Assembly: GCA_023301645.1 (NCBI GenBank)
Contig: JALZUH010000012.1
Coordinates: 1-11,399, forward strand
Direction of reading: 5' to 3'
From: Akkermansiaceae bacterium
GTDB taxonomy: Bacteria; Verrucomicrobiota; Verrucomicrobiia; Verrucomicrobiales; Akkermansiaceae
Length of the DNA stretch: 11,399 bases
Shown: positions 1-6,262 of the stretch, in pieces
Numbering within the stretch: position 1 is the stretch's first letter
Layout of the letters: each line of letters begins with the position of its first letter
Notes under the pieces: generated by a model
The model's input: only the letters and a program-made list of their open reading frames with translations
The model's database searches: none
Told to the model about the DNA's origin: nothing
Position numbers and translations under genes: made by a program

Positions 1-1
1 C

Positions 2-901
2 GCTGTGCACAGGGAGTGGTTAACTAAAGAGCACAAGCGCATCGACCTTGTGGTAGAATTCTCAGGAGGTATTTTAGCCATTGAAAACAAGGTCTACCAC
101 CACCTCGATAACGATCTCGCCCACTACGCTAAGGATCTAGCCAATAGGTATGATAAAGACATCAACTCTGAGGAATATGAATCTCCAAAGTTTCATAATG
201 CTCTATTGAGCCCTAATACCTACAATCAAGCTCATGAGGGAGGCTTCAAATCCATCACCTACCATGAAGTCTGGGATGCCGTCGAGCAACAGCTAGGAAC
301 AAAGCTTCATCAAGCATCACCTAAGTGGATAACCTTCCTCACTGACTTCATCCAAACATCACGAAACTTCAGCAACATAAAGACTATGAAATTAGACGAT
401 ACTGATCACTTCATCATCAATAATCAAGCGGACATCAACGAGTTAATCAAAGCTCAAGATTCATTAAACAATCAGTTTAGAGACGTTATTTCCCAGCTAT
501 CCTCGATAATCAATGATCCTGATAGTGAGAGTTCAGACCTGAACTTCACATCACTTCTATCTGACGGAAAAACATGGATACATGCCAAGCGCTGCCTCGT
601 TTTCGACCTAAAACACGATGAAGGTCACAGAATTGCTATTGATCTATGTCTAAGCGTTGCAGGCTGGGAGTTCCAGCTATTTGCAAGAAACGATAAAAGT
701 CGCAAATTTCTCAATAATCACATGCTTCAACACCCTGAGCTAAAGCAGCATATGCAAGGTCACAAGATAGAAAACAAACGCTATATCATTAAGAAATGGC
801 ATCCCATCGAAGATGCTGACCTTCATATGCTCCATACTAAGATCGTAGATTGGGTCAGAGCTATCGCAGAATATATGCAGCAACCAAGCCAACCTCAATA
901 A
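2..901 (+). CDS. PD-(D/E)XK nuclease superfamily protein, 5' partial
   Basis: The reading frame is open through the first bases of the window, so the GTG at 5 is probably not the true start and the N-terminus lies outside. Counting from that GTG, the visible protein has about 298 residues. The core shows a PD-(D/E)XK arrangement: D14 in RIDLVVEF, then the E27-x-K29 pair in IENK, followed by an HYAKDL helix (Y41) like the family's Q-x-x-x-Y helix. This fits the PDDEXK_4-type nuclease family, whose members are often orphan or defence-associated DNA nucleases; the actual substrate is unknown. The C-terminal half (about 180-290) is an alpha/beta region with many aromatic residues and no motif I can name. 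The gene is more AT-rich than the rest of the window, consistent with accessory or transferred DNA. No partner gene (methylase, helicase) follows it. Confidence 0.72.
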   Translation, partial: AVHREWLTKEHKRIDLVVEFSGGILAIENKVYHHLDNDLAHYAKDLANRYDKDINSEEYESPKFHNALLSPNTYNQAHEGGFKSITYHEVWDAVEQQLGTKLHQASPKWITFLTDFIQTSRNFSNIKTMKLDDTDHFIINNQADINELIKAQDSLNNQFRDVISQLSSIINDPDSESSDLNFTSLLSDGKTWIHAKRCLVFDLKHDEGHRIAIDLCLSVAGWEFQLFARNDKSRKFLNNHMLQHPELKQHMQGHKIENKRYIIKKWHPIEDADLHMLHTKIVDWVRAIAEYMQQPSQPQ

Positions 902-1131
902 GCTAAAAATAAGGCTAAACAAGAGAGCTACAATAAGTATGACTTCGATCTCATTGATCCATTTTAAACTTCTTAATCCCTACTTCTTTGCTTATCTACG
1001 TTCTTAGCTAGCTGAGCGTGAGTAGTGAGCGTGCATCTTGCCTACAAGGCATATGCACCCTACCTTTCACACTGCGTATTATTCCGCTCAGCCCTCTTTA
1101 ATCCCTTTTACCACTTTTATAACACCGTCCT
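902..1131. other. Intergenic region without a gene
   Basis: This gap separates the nuclease-like gene from the acidic-protein gene. I see no credible ORF, no T-rich terminator after the nuclease gene, and no clear sigma-70 promoter. Its main content is the nested inverted-repeat element at 1011-1092, listed separately. Confidence 0.6.
1011..1092. repeat. Nested inverted-repeat (REP/MITE-like) element
   Basis: An outer perfect 8-bp inverted repeat, GCTGAGCG at 1011-1018 and CGCTCAGC at 1085-1092, encloses an inner hairpin at 1031-1058 with arms GTGCAT and ATGCAC and an additional short inner stem (GCC/GGC, or alternatively CTTG/CAAG). A direct repeat TGAGCGTG occurs at 1013-1020 and 1026-1033. 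Nested imperfect palindromes of this kind in intergenic DNA resemble REP or small non-autonomous mobile elements. No second copy exists in the window, so the repeat nature is inference. Confidence 0.4.
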
Positions 1132-1533
1132 ATGAGAATCATTTCCAAAAAAGAAGCCGTTTTCGAGAAGATCGAGACCCAACTTAACCTGCGTTCTGAT
1201 GATGCTGAGCTAGAAGTCTTGGCTGGTATCGACTGCGATGAGCTTGATATCGCGAACCAAGAAGACCTCGGGGAGGAAGATCCTGTGGTGACCATCGAGC
1301 TGATTGTGCGCTGGCTTCCTGATACTGGTGAAGGGCTTGTGGATTGGTTCTGCGTCCGTGTATCGGGTTCAGAAATCGAGCCTCCTGAGGTGGAGCACGC
1401 TGGCACACTTCTTGCCTTTAATTCGAAGGAAGAGGAGCCAGATATCGATGAGCTCGTTACTCGTGCCGTCACTGAGCTTAATGAGAGTGTGGCTTGGGCA
1501 GAGTTCGAGCTGGAAGAAGAGAATGGCGAGTAA
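1132..1533 (+). CDS. Small highly acidic protein of unknown function
   Basis: This 133-residue protein is not one I recognise. By my count it has 38 Asp/Glu against 9 Lys/Arg, so it is strongly negative. There is no signal peptide or membrane segment, so a cytoplasmic location is likely. The middle (about 50-80) has a beta-strand-like pattern with two tryptophans (VRWLPD, VDWFCVRV), and the tail is Glu-rich, suggesting a small folded domain with acidic ends. The ATG at 1132 has no Shine-Dalgarno-like sequence before it. Its last 11 bases overlap the start of the flavoprotein gene, which makes co-transcription and translational coupling likely. Extreme acidity can occur in DNA mimics, but nothing here shows that role. 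Confidence 0.7.
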   Translation: MRIISKKEAVFEKIETQLNLRSDDAELEVLAGIDCDELDIANQEDLGEEDPVVTIELIVRWLPDTGEGLVDWFCVRVSGSEIEPPEVEHAGTLLAFNSKEEEPDIDELVTRAVTELNESVAWAEFELEEENGE

Positions 1534-2836
1534 GTCGGGTGTGTCTAGTAACTCCGATATTGATAGCTCCCCTATCTATGACTTCATCGCTGTAGGCGGT
1601 GGTGCGGCTGGTTTTTTCAGCGCGATTACCTATGCTGAGTCGGCTGGATCAAGTGAGCCGACTACTCAGCCGAAGGTGCTGATCTTGGAGAAGTCGGGCA
1701 ATGTGCTCGGTAAGGTGAAGATTTCTGGAGGTGGCAGGTGTAATGTCACCCATTCTTGTTTCGAGCCTAAGGCTCTGAGCCAGTATTACCCACGCGGGCA
1801 CAAGTCACTCATTGGCCCTTTTCATAGCTTTGGTGCCACCGAGACGGTGGAGTGGTTTGTCAGTAGAGGCGTGGAGCTCAAGACCGAGCCAGATGGGCGG
1901 ATGTTCCCCACCACTGACAGCTCACAGACGATTATCGACTGTCTTACTGGTGCGGCTAGCCGCGCTGGTGTGCAGGTGAGGACTTCCACTGGTGTAAAGT
2001 CAGTGACTTATAAAGATGGGCTCTTCCACCTTACGACGGGGAAAGCTCAGGGTGAGGATAAGAATGAGGGCGCGTGCTACCGCACGAGGTCACTACTCCT
2101 CGCCACTGGTGGCACTCGCCTAGCTGCTGGTGCGAAGCTCGCCTCCTCTCTCGGGCATGAGCTCATTACCAATGTGCCTTCGCTCTTTGCCTTTAATATC
2201 GATGACTCTCGTATCTCGGAGCTGCCGGGTGTTTCCGTGCAGGATAGTGCCGTGTCTGTGGTAGGTAGCAAGCTCTCTGCTCGCGGCCCTCTACTCATCA
2301 CCCATCACGGCATGAGTGGCCCGGGGATTCTTAAGACCTCTGCATGGGGAGCTCGTGAGCTACATGACCAGGATTACCGCTTTCAAATAGCCATCAACTG
2401 GCTACCCGATCAGGATGTCGCCAGTCAGCTCGTGAGCACGCGCAAGGACTGGGGTAAGCGTAAGGTGCGAGGACGCGCGCCCTTCGAGGCATTCCCCAAG
2501 AGACTCTGGGAAAAGCTCTGTATCGCTGCGGGTGTGAGCGACGACTGTATCTGGTCTCAGCTCAGCAAGGACTGCTCTCAGAAGCTCATCAAGGAGCTCA
2601 CTGCGGGCAGCTACCAAGTCTCGGGCAAGAGTATTAATAAGGATGAGTTTGTCACTTGCGGCGGCGTGAAGCTACCTGATGTGAACCTCAAGACAATGGA
2701 GAGTAAGATCCAGCCCGGTCTCTACTTCGCAGGTGAGATTCTCAATATTGACGGCGTCACAGGTGGCTTTAATTTCCAAAACGCATGGACCAGTGGTCAT
2801 CTCGCAGGCACATCAGCCGCGACGGTCATTAGCTAG
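1523..2836 (+). CDS. NAD(P)/FAD-dependent oxidoreductase, YhiN/HI0933 family
   Basis: A 437-residue flavoprotein of the HI0933/YhiN (BaiN-like) family; the physiological substrate of most members is uncertain. Visible motifs: the FAD Rossmann loop GGGAAG at 25-30, the family hallmark SGGGRCN at 68-74, ATGG in the middle, THHGMSGPG from 260, and the C-terminal FAD-binding block GLYFAGE (399-405) followed by DGVTGGFN (410-417). Its length is close to the family's roughly 400 residues. I chose ATG 1523 because it is preceded by GGAAGAAGAG, the only clear Shine-Dalgarno-like sequence before a start in this window. The frame can be extended upstream to 1304, but that adds 73 residues inside the acidic-protein gene with no family similarity. 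The gene follows the acidic-protein gene with an 11-base overlap and converges on the porin gene. Confidence 0.9.
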   Translation: MASKSGVSSNSDIDSSPIYDFIAVGGGAAGFFSAITYAESAGSSEPTTQPKVLILEKSGNVLGKVKISGGGRCNVTHSCFEPKALSQYYPRGHKSLIGPFHSFGATETVEWFVSRGVELKTEPDGRMFPTTDSSQTIIDCLTGAASRAGVQVRTSTGVKSVTYKDGLFHLTTGKAQGEDKNEGACYRTRSLLLATGGTRLAAGAKLASSLGHELITNVPSLFAFNIDDSRISELPGVSVQDSAVSVVGSKLSARGPLLITHHGMSGPGILKTSAWGARELHDQDYRFQIAINWLPDQDVASQLVSTRKDWGKRKVRGRAPFEAFPKRLWEKLCIAAGVSDDCIWSQLSKDCSQKLIKELTAGSYQVSGKSINKDEFVTCGGVKLPDVNLKTMESKIQPGLYFAGEILNIDGVTGGFNFQNAWTSGHLAGTSAATVIS

Positions 2837-2858
2837 TGAATTACTGAGTCACTAAGAC

Positions 2859-2898
2859 AAAAAATGAGAGCTCACACGGCATCTGCCGAAATGAGCTC
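2859..2898 (-). terminator. Second (distal) terminator of the porin gene
   Basis: On the minus strand a two-part stem (GAGCTCA/TGAGCTC with an inner CGGCA/TGCCG) at 2868-2898 is followed, a few bases on, by six Ts (As at 2859-2864 on the plus strand). On the plus strand the hairpin is not followed by Ts, so it serves the minus-strand gene better, although it might also stabilise the 3' end of the flavoprotein transcript. Confidence 0.6.
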
Positions 2899-2903
2899 CC
2901 ATC

Positions 2904-2933
2904 AAAAAAAACAAGTAGTATCGATCATACTAC
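2904..2933 (-). terminator. First (proximal) terminator of the porin gene
   Basis: A perfect 7-bp hairpin, GTAGTAT (2915-2921) and ATACTAC (2927-2933) with a 5-base loop, lies 23 bases beyond the porin stop codon. On the minus strand it is followed by TTG and then eight Ts (plus-strand As at 2904-2911), the classical rho-independent pattern. Confidence 0.75.
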
Positions 2934-2956
2934 CCGAGAATTAGATCTCTCGTTGA

Positions 2957-3706
2957 TTAAAATGCGTAGCTAAATGATACACCACCGAGGAGGAGGTTGT
3001 TGCTTTCGCCATCTTCACCACTTGCTAGCTCAGAGTCAGCTACGACAAACTTCAGGTAAGGAGTCATAACGACACCTTTACCAATCTCCCATGGGCTAGA
3101 TGCAGAAATGTAGTAGCTATTGAGACCATTGAGCGATCTGCCATTGGTGTCGCTGTTATAGCCATCACTGTATGAAATACCTGCCGCTAGATCGATAGCT
3201 ACATTATCAAAGGCTGTGTAGCTCTTGGTAAACTCAGCTTCGATATAGGATCCCTCGAAAGCATCAAGGTCTCTGTAAAAGTTAAGCGAGAGACCTACGC
3301 CGCGACCGAGATCAGTCGACGCTCCGATAAACCACTCACTGGTATTATTCTCTGAAAGCCCACCAATGAATCCGTAGTGAGTATATCCGACACTGACGTC
3401 GAATCGCTCATAGGACTTGGTAAGTGAGAAATAGAGGTCGAGCTCCTCGAAGTGTCTGTTACTATTATTACTATTGCTGTCGCCATACCAGACACCTGCA
3501 CTTAAGCTCAGTCCGGGTGCGATCTCTGTGCTGGCATCAATACTTGTAGTAACGAGATTGTCACCGAAGTCTACACCACGAAACTCATAGATCGAGTGAT
3601 AGCCAGTGTTTATCTCTGTTTGGATTTCAGCTGAGGCAGAAGCGACGCTTGCGGCGACTGCAGAACAGCCGAGGATGATTGATTTAGTAGTATTATTCAT
3701 AGTCAT
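2957..3706 (-). CDS. TorF-like putative outer-membrane porin
   Basis: A 249-residue protein with a Sec signal peptide (basic and polar MTMNNTTKS, hydrophobic IILGCSAVAASV, cleavage probably after SASA, before EIQTE). The mature part has alternating beta-barrel strands, a YEFRGV motif near its N-terminus, EELDLYFSL and VGYTHYGF strands, and ends in a terminal Phe (SFSYAF), the usual outer-membrane insertion signal. This pattern matches the TorF/TIGR02001 family of small putative porins, which in proteobacteria are, to my recollection, often found beside glnK-amtB. Here it is divergent from amt, which suggests a role in uptake of nitrogen compounds; its substrate is unknown. Either ATG at 3704-3706 or 3698-3700 could be the start. 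The frame extends to 3844, but that would place nonsense sequence before the signal peptide. No Shine-Dalgarno is visible. Confidence 0.75.
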   Translation of the reverse strand: MTMNNTTKSIILGCSAVAASVASASAEIQTEINTGYHSIYEFRGVDFGDNLVTTSIDASTEIAPGLSLSAGVWYGDSNSNNSNRHFEELDLYFSLTKSYERFDVSVGYTHYGFIGGLSENNTSEWFIGASTDLGRGVGLSLNFYRDLDAFEGSYIEAEFTKSYTAFDNVAIDLAAGISYSDGYNSDTNGRSLNGLNSYYISASSPWEIGKGVVMTPYLKFVVADSELASGEDGESNNLLLGGVSFSYAF

Positions 3707-3828
3707 GGTGAGGAATACTAATACACAGCCGTCCTGTCCATCGAAAAATCGAGTAATAGTTAAGAAATCTAAATTAAATAAAATCACCGCCATGATGACT
3801 AACCGTCGCCCATAACTACTCGTGAGAA

Positions 3829-3844
3829 GCCTAACAACGGCCAA
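3829..3844 (-). promoter_or_regulatory. Possible weak sigma-54 promoter for the porin gene
   Basis: On the minus strand TTGGCCGTTGTTAGGC carries GG and GC with the correct 10-base spacing for sigma-54, and TTGGC matches the -24 element. The remaining positions fit poorly. It would give a leader of roughly 110 bases before the porin ATG. No better promoter is visible for the porin. Confidence 0.28.
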
Positions 3845-3891
3845 GCAGACAACTTATCGTGACATAACACAGCGCTCAATCCCTACATCTA

Positions 3892-3924
3892 TGACGTTAA
3901 ATGAATTAATTTCATTTAACGTCA
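3892..3924. promoter_or_regulatory. Perfect 14-5-14 palindrome, probable regulator site
   Basis: The arm TGACGTTAAATGAA (3892-3905) and its exact reverse complement (3911-3924) flank the 5-base centre TTAAT. It ends three bases before the amt sigma-54 promoter motif and lies in the shared region between divergent genes, so it is well placed to control amt, the porin, or both. It does not match the classical NtrC site (TGCACC-N5-GGTGCA type). A dimeric or tetrameric regulator is inferred; which one is unknown. Confidence 0.6.
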
Positions 3925-3927
3925 ATA

Positions 3928-3944
3928 TTGGCATGGTTCATGCT
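3928..3944 (+). promoter_or_regulatory. Sigma-54 (RpoN) promoter of amt
   Basis: TTGGCATG-GTTC-ATGCT matches the consensus TTGGCACG-N4-TTGCW at all but two positions, including the essential GG (3930-3931) and GC (3942-3943) with 10 bases between them. Transcription would begin near 3955, giving a leader of about 26 bases before the ATG at 3981. Sigma-54 control of ammonium transport genes is well established in other bacteria. Confidence 0.75.
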
Positions 3945-3980
3945 TAAACTACATTGTTCAAAACAATACACACACATTCT

Positions 3981-5306
3981 ATGTCTATTAAAACACTACT
4001 ACCGACATCCTTGCTATTACTAGGTGCAGGAAGCTTATTTGCTCAAGAAGCAGCTCCTTCCGCATATGAAACTTTCGAGGCTAGTCCTGAATACGTAAAG
4101 TTTGCACTCAATAACCTCTGGATTCTTATCTCAGCTGCATTGGTCTTCATCATGCACCTTGGTTTCGCAACTCTCGAGTCTGGCCTTTGTCAGCGCAAGA
4201 ATACTGTAAACATCCTCTTCAAGAACTGCTTCATCATCTCCATGGGTGTTCTTACATACTACTTCGTAGGATTTAATACTCACTACCCTGGTGATCGTGG
4301 TGCTGATCCCGAAGCTTGGAATGGCTTCCTACAATTTGGTGGAATGGCTGCTGCTACTGCTGGAAGTGCCGATTTCACTTCAGAATACAGCACTGGTTAC
4401 ACATACTGGGCTGACTTCATCTTCCAGGCTATGTTCGCCGCTACAGCAGCGACGATCGTTTCTGGAGCAGTAGCTGAGCGTGTTAAGCTCGGTTCATTCC
4501 TTGTATTCGCTACTATTCTCGTAGCTGTCCTCTACCCAATCGCTGGTTCATGGCACTGGGGCACAGGATTCCTTGCTGACAAAGGTTTCTACGACTTCGC
4601 AGGATCTACTGTAGTTCACGCATTTGGTGGATTCGCTGCTCTTGCTTGTGTGCTCGTTCTTGGAGCTCGTAAGGGTAAATACACTAAGGAAGGCCTCAAG
4701 CCTATCCTCCCATCAAACCTTCCACTTGCAGCCATTGGTGCATTCCTCCTCTTCCTCGGATGGTTCGGATTTAACGGTGGTTCAGTGCTCTCTGCTGACG
4801 CCCAGCTCGTATCAACTGTATTCGTTACAACAACACTCTCAGCTTGTGCAGGTGCTCTTGGTAGCATCCTCATCTCATGGATCGTCCTCAAGAAGCCTGA
4901 CCTCTCAATGGCTCTTAACGGATTCCTCGCTGGCCTCGTAGCAATCACTGCCGGTGCAGACGTTATCTCACCAGGCTGGTCAATTGTTGCTGGTCTCGTA
5001 GGTGGTGGACTCGTTGTCTTCTCAGTGCTCTTCCTCGACAAGATCAAGATCGACGATCCAGTAGGAGCTATCTCAGTTCACGGTGTCGTAGGTATCTGGG
5101 GAACACTCGCTGTAGCGTTCTTCTCTGATGCAGCTACAGTAGGTGCACAGCTTATAGGTATCGGTTCAGTATGTGTATTCGCATTCGGAGCATCATACAT
5201 CATCTTCTCAATCATCAAGGTCATCATGGGTGTCCGCGTAGATGAAGCTGAAGAAGCTGAAGGTCTTGACGTTGCTGAGCACGGAACACCTGCTTACAAC
5301 TCATAA
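3981..5306 (+). CDS. amt: Ammonium transporter, Amt family
   Basis: A 441-residue inner-membrane channel of the Amt/Mep/Rh family that takes up ammonium. It begins with a cleavable signal peptide (MSIKTLLPTSLLLLGAGSLFAQ), as in many Amt proteins, followed by about 11 membrane helices. Visible hallmarks: FQAMFAATAATIVSGAVAER, WHWGTGF, DFAGSTVVH with D205 and H213, and DPVGAISVHGVVG with H367; H213 and H367 form the twin-histidine pore pair. The ATG at 3981 is preferred over the in-frame TTG at 3954, which would coincide with the predicted sigma-54 transcription start and put nine residues before the signal peptide. Codon choice is strongly biased to C-ending codons, suggesting high expression. 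No glnK (PII) gene accompanies it here, which is unusual for bacterial amt genes. A strong terminator follows. Confidence 0.95.
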   Translation: MSIKTLLPTSLLLLGAGSLFAQEAAPSAYETFEASPEYVKFALNNLWILISAALVFIMHLGFATLESGLCQRKNTVNILFKNCFIISMGVLTYYFVGFNTHYPGDRGADPEAWNGFLQFGGMAAATAGSADFTSEYSTGYTYWADFIFQAMFAATAATIVSGAVAERVKLGSFLVFATILVAVLYPIAGSWHWGTGFLADKGFYDFAGSTVVHAFGGFAALACVLVLGARKGKYTKEGLKPILPSNLPLAAIGAFLLFLGWFGFNGGSVLSADAQLVSTVFVTTTLSACAGALGSILISWIVLKKPDLSMALNGFLAGLVAITAGADVISPGWSIVAGLVGGGLVVFSVLFLDKIKIDDPVGAISVHGVVGIWGTLAVAFFSDAATVGAQLIGIGSVCVFAFGASYIIFSIIKVIMGVRVDEAEEAEGLDVAEHGTPAYNS

Positions 5307-5328
5307 TAGCTTTCGAATATTAATGTTA

Positions 5329-5362
5329 CTGGGAGTGCCTGCGGGCGCTCCCAGTTTTTTTT
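5329..5362 (+). terminator. Rho-independent terminator of amt
   Basis: A GC-rich stem, CTGGGAG-TGCC paired with GGCG-CTCCCAG around the loop TGCG, is followed directly by eight Ts (5355-5362). It lies 22 bases after the amt stop codon and separates amt from coaX. Confidence 0.92.
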
Positions 5363-5391
5363 GCCCATTTCTCTAGCGTATCCTTTTCTTT

Positions 5392-5410
5392 AGTAGCGAT
5401 ATCAGCTACT
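5392..5410. promoter_or_regulatory. Short inverted repeat upstream of coaX
   Basis: AGTAGC and GCTACT flank a 7-base centre containing GATATC, 25 bases before the coaX start. It might be an operator or a leader hairpin, but a 6-bp repeat of this size can arise by chance. Confidence 0.25.
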
Positions 5411-5435
5411 CCTCATCCAGATACGATATTTGGCC

Positions 5436-6182
5436 ATGAGAACTCTGATCATTGATAACTCGAATACACGCACCAAGTTTGCCCTCGCTGACGGCACTGA
5501 CATTCTTGACTGGACGGCTGTGATCCAGACCGCTGACATCTCTCAGCAAACACTCGCCAGCACCCTTGCTGACATTCACTGGGACAGATCTATTATTAGC
5601 TCCGTCGTCCCGCAGAAGGCGCTCATTCTCGCAGAATACTTAGCAGACAAGCCCTGCCATCGACTCAGCCATAAAAGCCAGCTACCCATCGCTCTCTCCT
5701 ACCCGCAGCCCGAGCAAATAGGAGCCGACAGACTTGCCAATGCTGTGGCAGCCTACGATAGTTACGGTAGTCCAGCCATCGTCATCGACTTCGGCACCGC
5801 CGTCACCTTCGACATCGTAGCACCTGATGAGAACGGCACCATCGCCTACCTAGGAGGAGTCATCGCCCCCGGTCTCGCCTCGATGACAGAGGGACTTGCC
5901 AAGCGAACAGCTCTCCTCCCCCACATCAAGCTAGAAGAGCCCAAAAATGCTATCGGCAAATCCACCGAAGAAGCCATGCTCGCTGGTGCCGTCTACGGCT
6001 ACCGTGGCCTCGTCAGAGAGATCCTCAATAACTTAAAAAAAGAACTACCCCCTCACCCCACCATCATCGCCACCGGAGGTGATGCCAAGCTCATTGCCGA
6101 AGGCCTGCCAGAAATCGAGCACCTCTGCCCACAGCTTACACTAGAAGGATTACGCATCATTTCAGGGCTAAATACGCCTTAA
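5436..6182 (+). CDS. coaX: Type III pantothenate kinase
   Basis: A 248-residue cytoplasmic enzyme of the acetate-kinase/Hsp70/actin (ASKHA) fold that phosphorylates pantothenate to 4'-phosphopantothenate, the first step of coenzyme A synthesis. Motifs: the phosphate loop DNSNTRTK from residue 7, GADRLANAVAA from 96 (pantothenate site), DFGTAVTFD from 118, the following YLGGVIAPG, IGKSTEEAMLAG, and ATGGDA near the C-terminus. Length is typical for CoaX (about 240-260). ATG 5436 is preferred over an in-frame TTG six bases upstream because family members begin directly with the strand leading into the phosphate loop. Type III enzymes are known to need a monovalent cation and not to be feedback-inhibited by CoA. 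The frequent neighbour birA is not present here. Confidence 0.93.
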   Translation: MRTLIIDNSNTRTKFALADGTDILDWTAVIQTADISQQTLASTLADIHWDRSIISSVVPQKALILAEYLADKPCHRLSHKSQLPIALSYPQPEQIGADRLANAVAAYDSYGSPAIVIDFGTAVTFDIVAPDENGTIAYLGGVIAPGLASMTEGLAKRTALLPHIKLEEPKNAIGKSTEEAMLAGAVYGYRGLVREILNNLKKELPPHPTIIATGGDAKLIAEGLPEIEHLCPQLTLEGLRIISGLNTP

Positions 6183-6262
6183 AATCGCCCCTCTCAATGA
6201 GCTATTAAAGTGTCTTGCTCTAAGTCACTTTTCCGTGCACCTTTTTCTCAAAACATCATCTG

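Noticed and set aside
1304..1522. Upstream extension of the flavoprotein frame
   Set aside because: It lies inside the acidic-protein gene in another frame, has no family similarity, and ATG 1523 has a clear Shine-Dalgarno and the right length.
3707..3844. N-terminal extension of the porin reading frame
   Set aside because: It would place about 46 residues before a good signal peptide and would start with TTG.
3954..3980. TTG start for amt
   Set aside because: It coincides with the predicted sigma-54 transcription start and would precede a normal signal peptide.
4616..5047. 143-codon minus-strand ORF inside amt
   Set aside because: Proline- and arginine-rich composition is the expected antisense shadow of the strongly biased amt codons.
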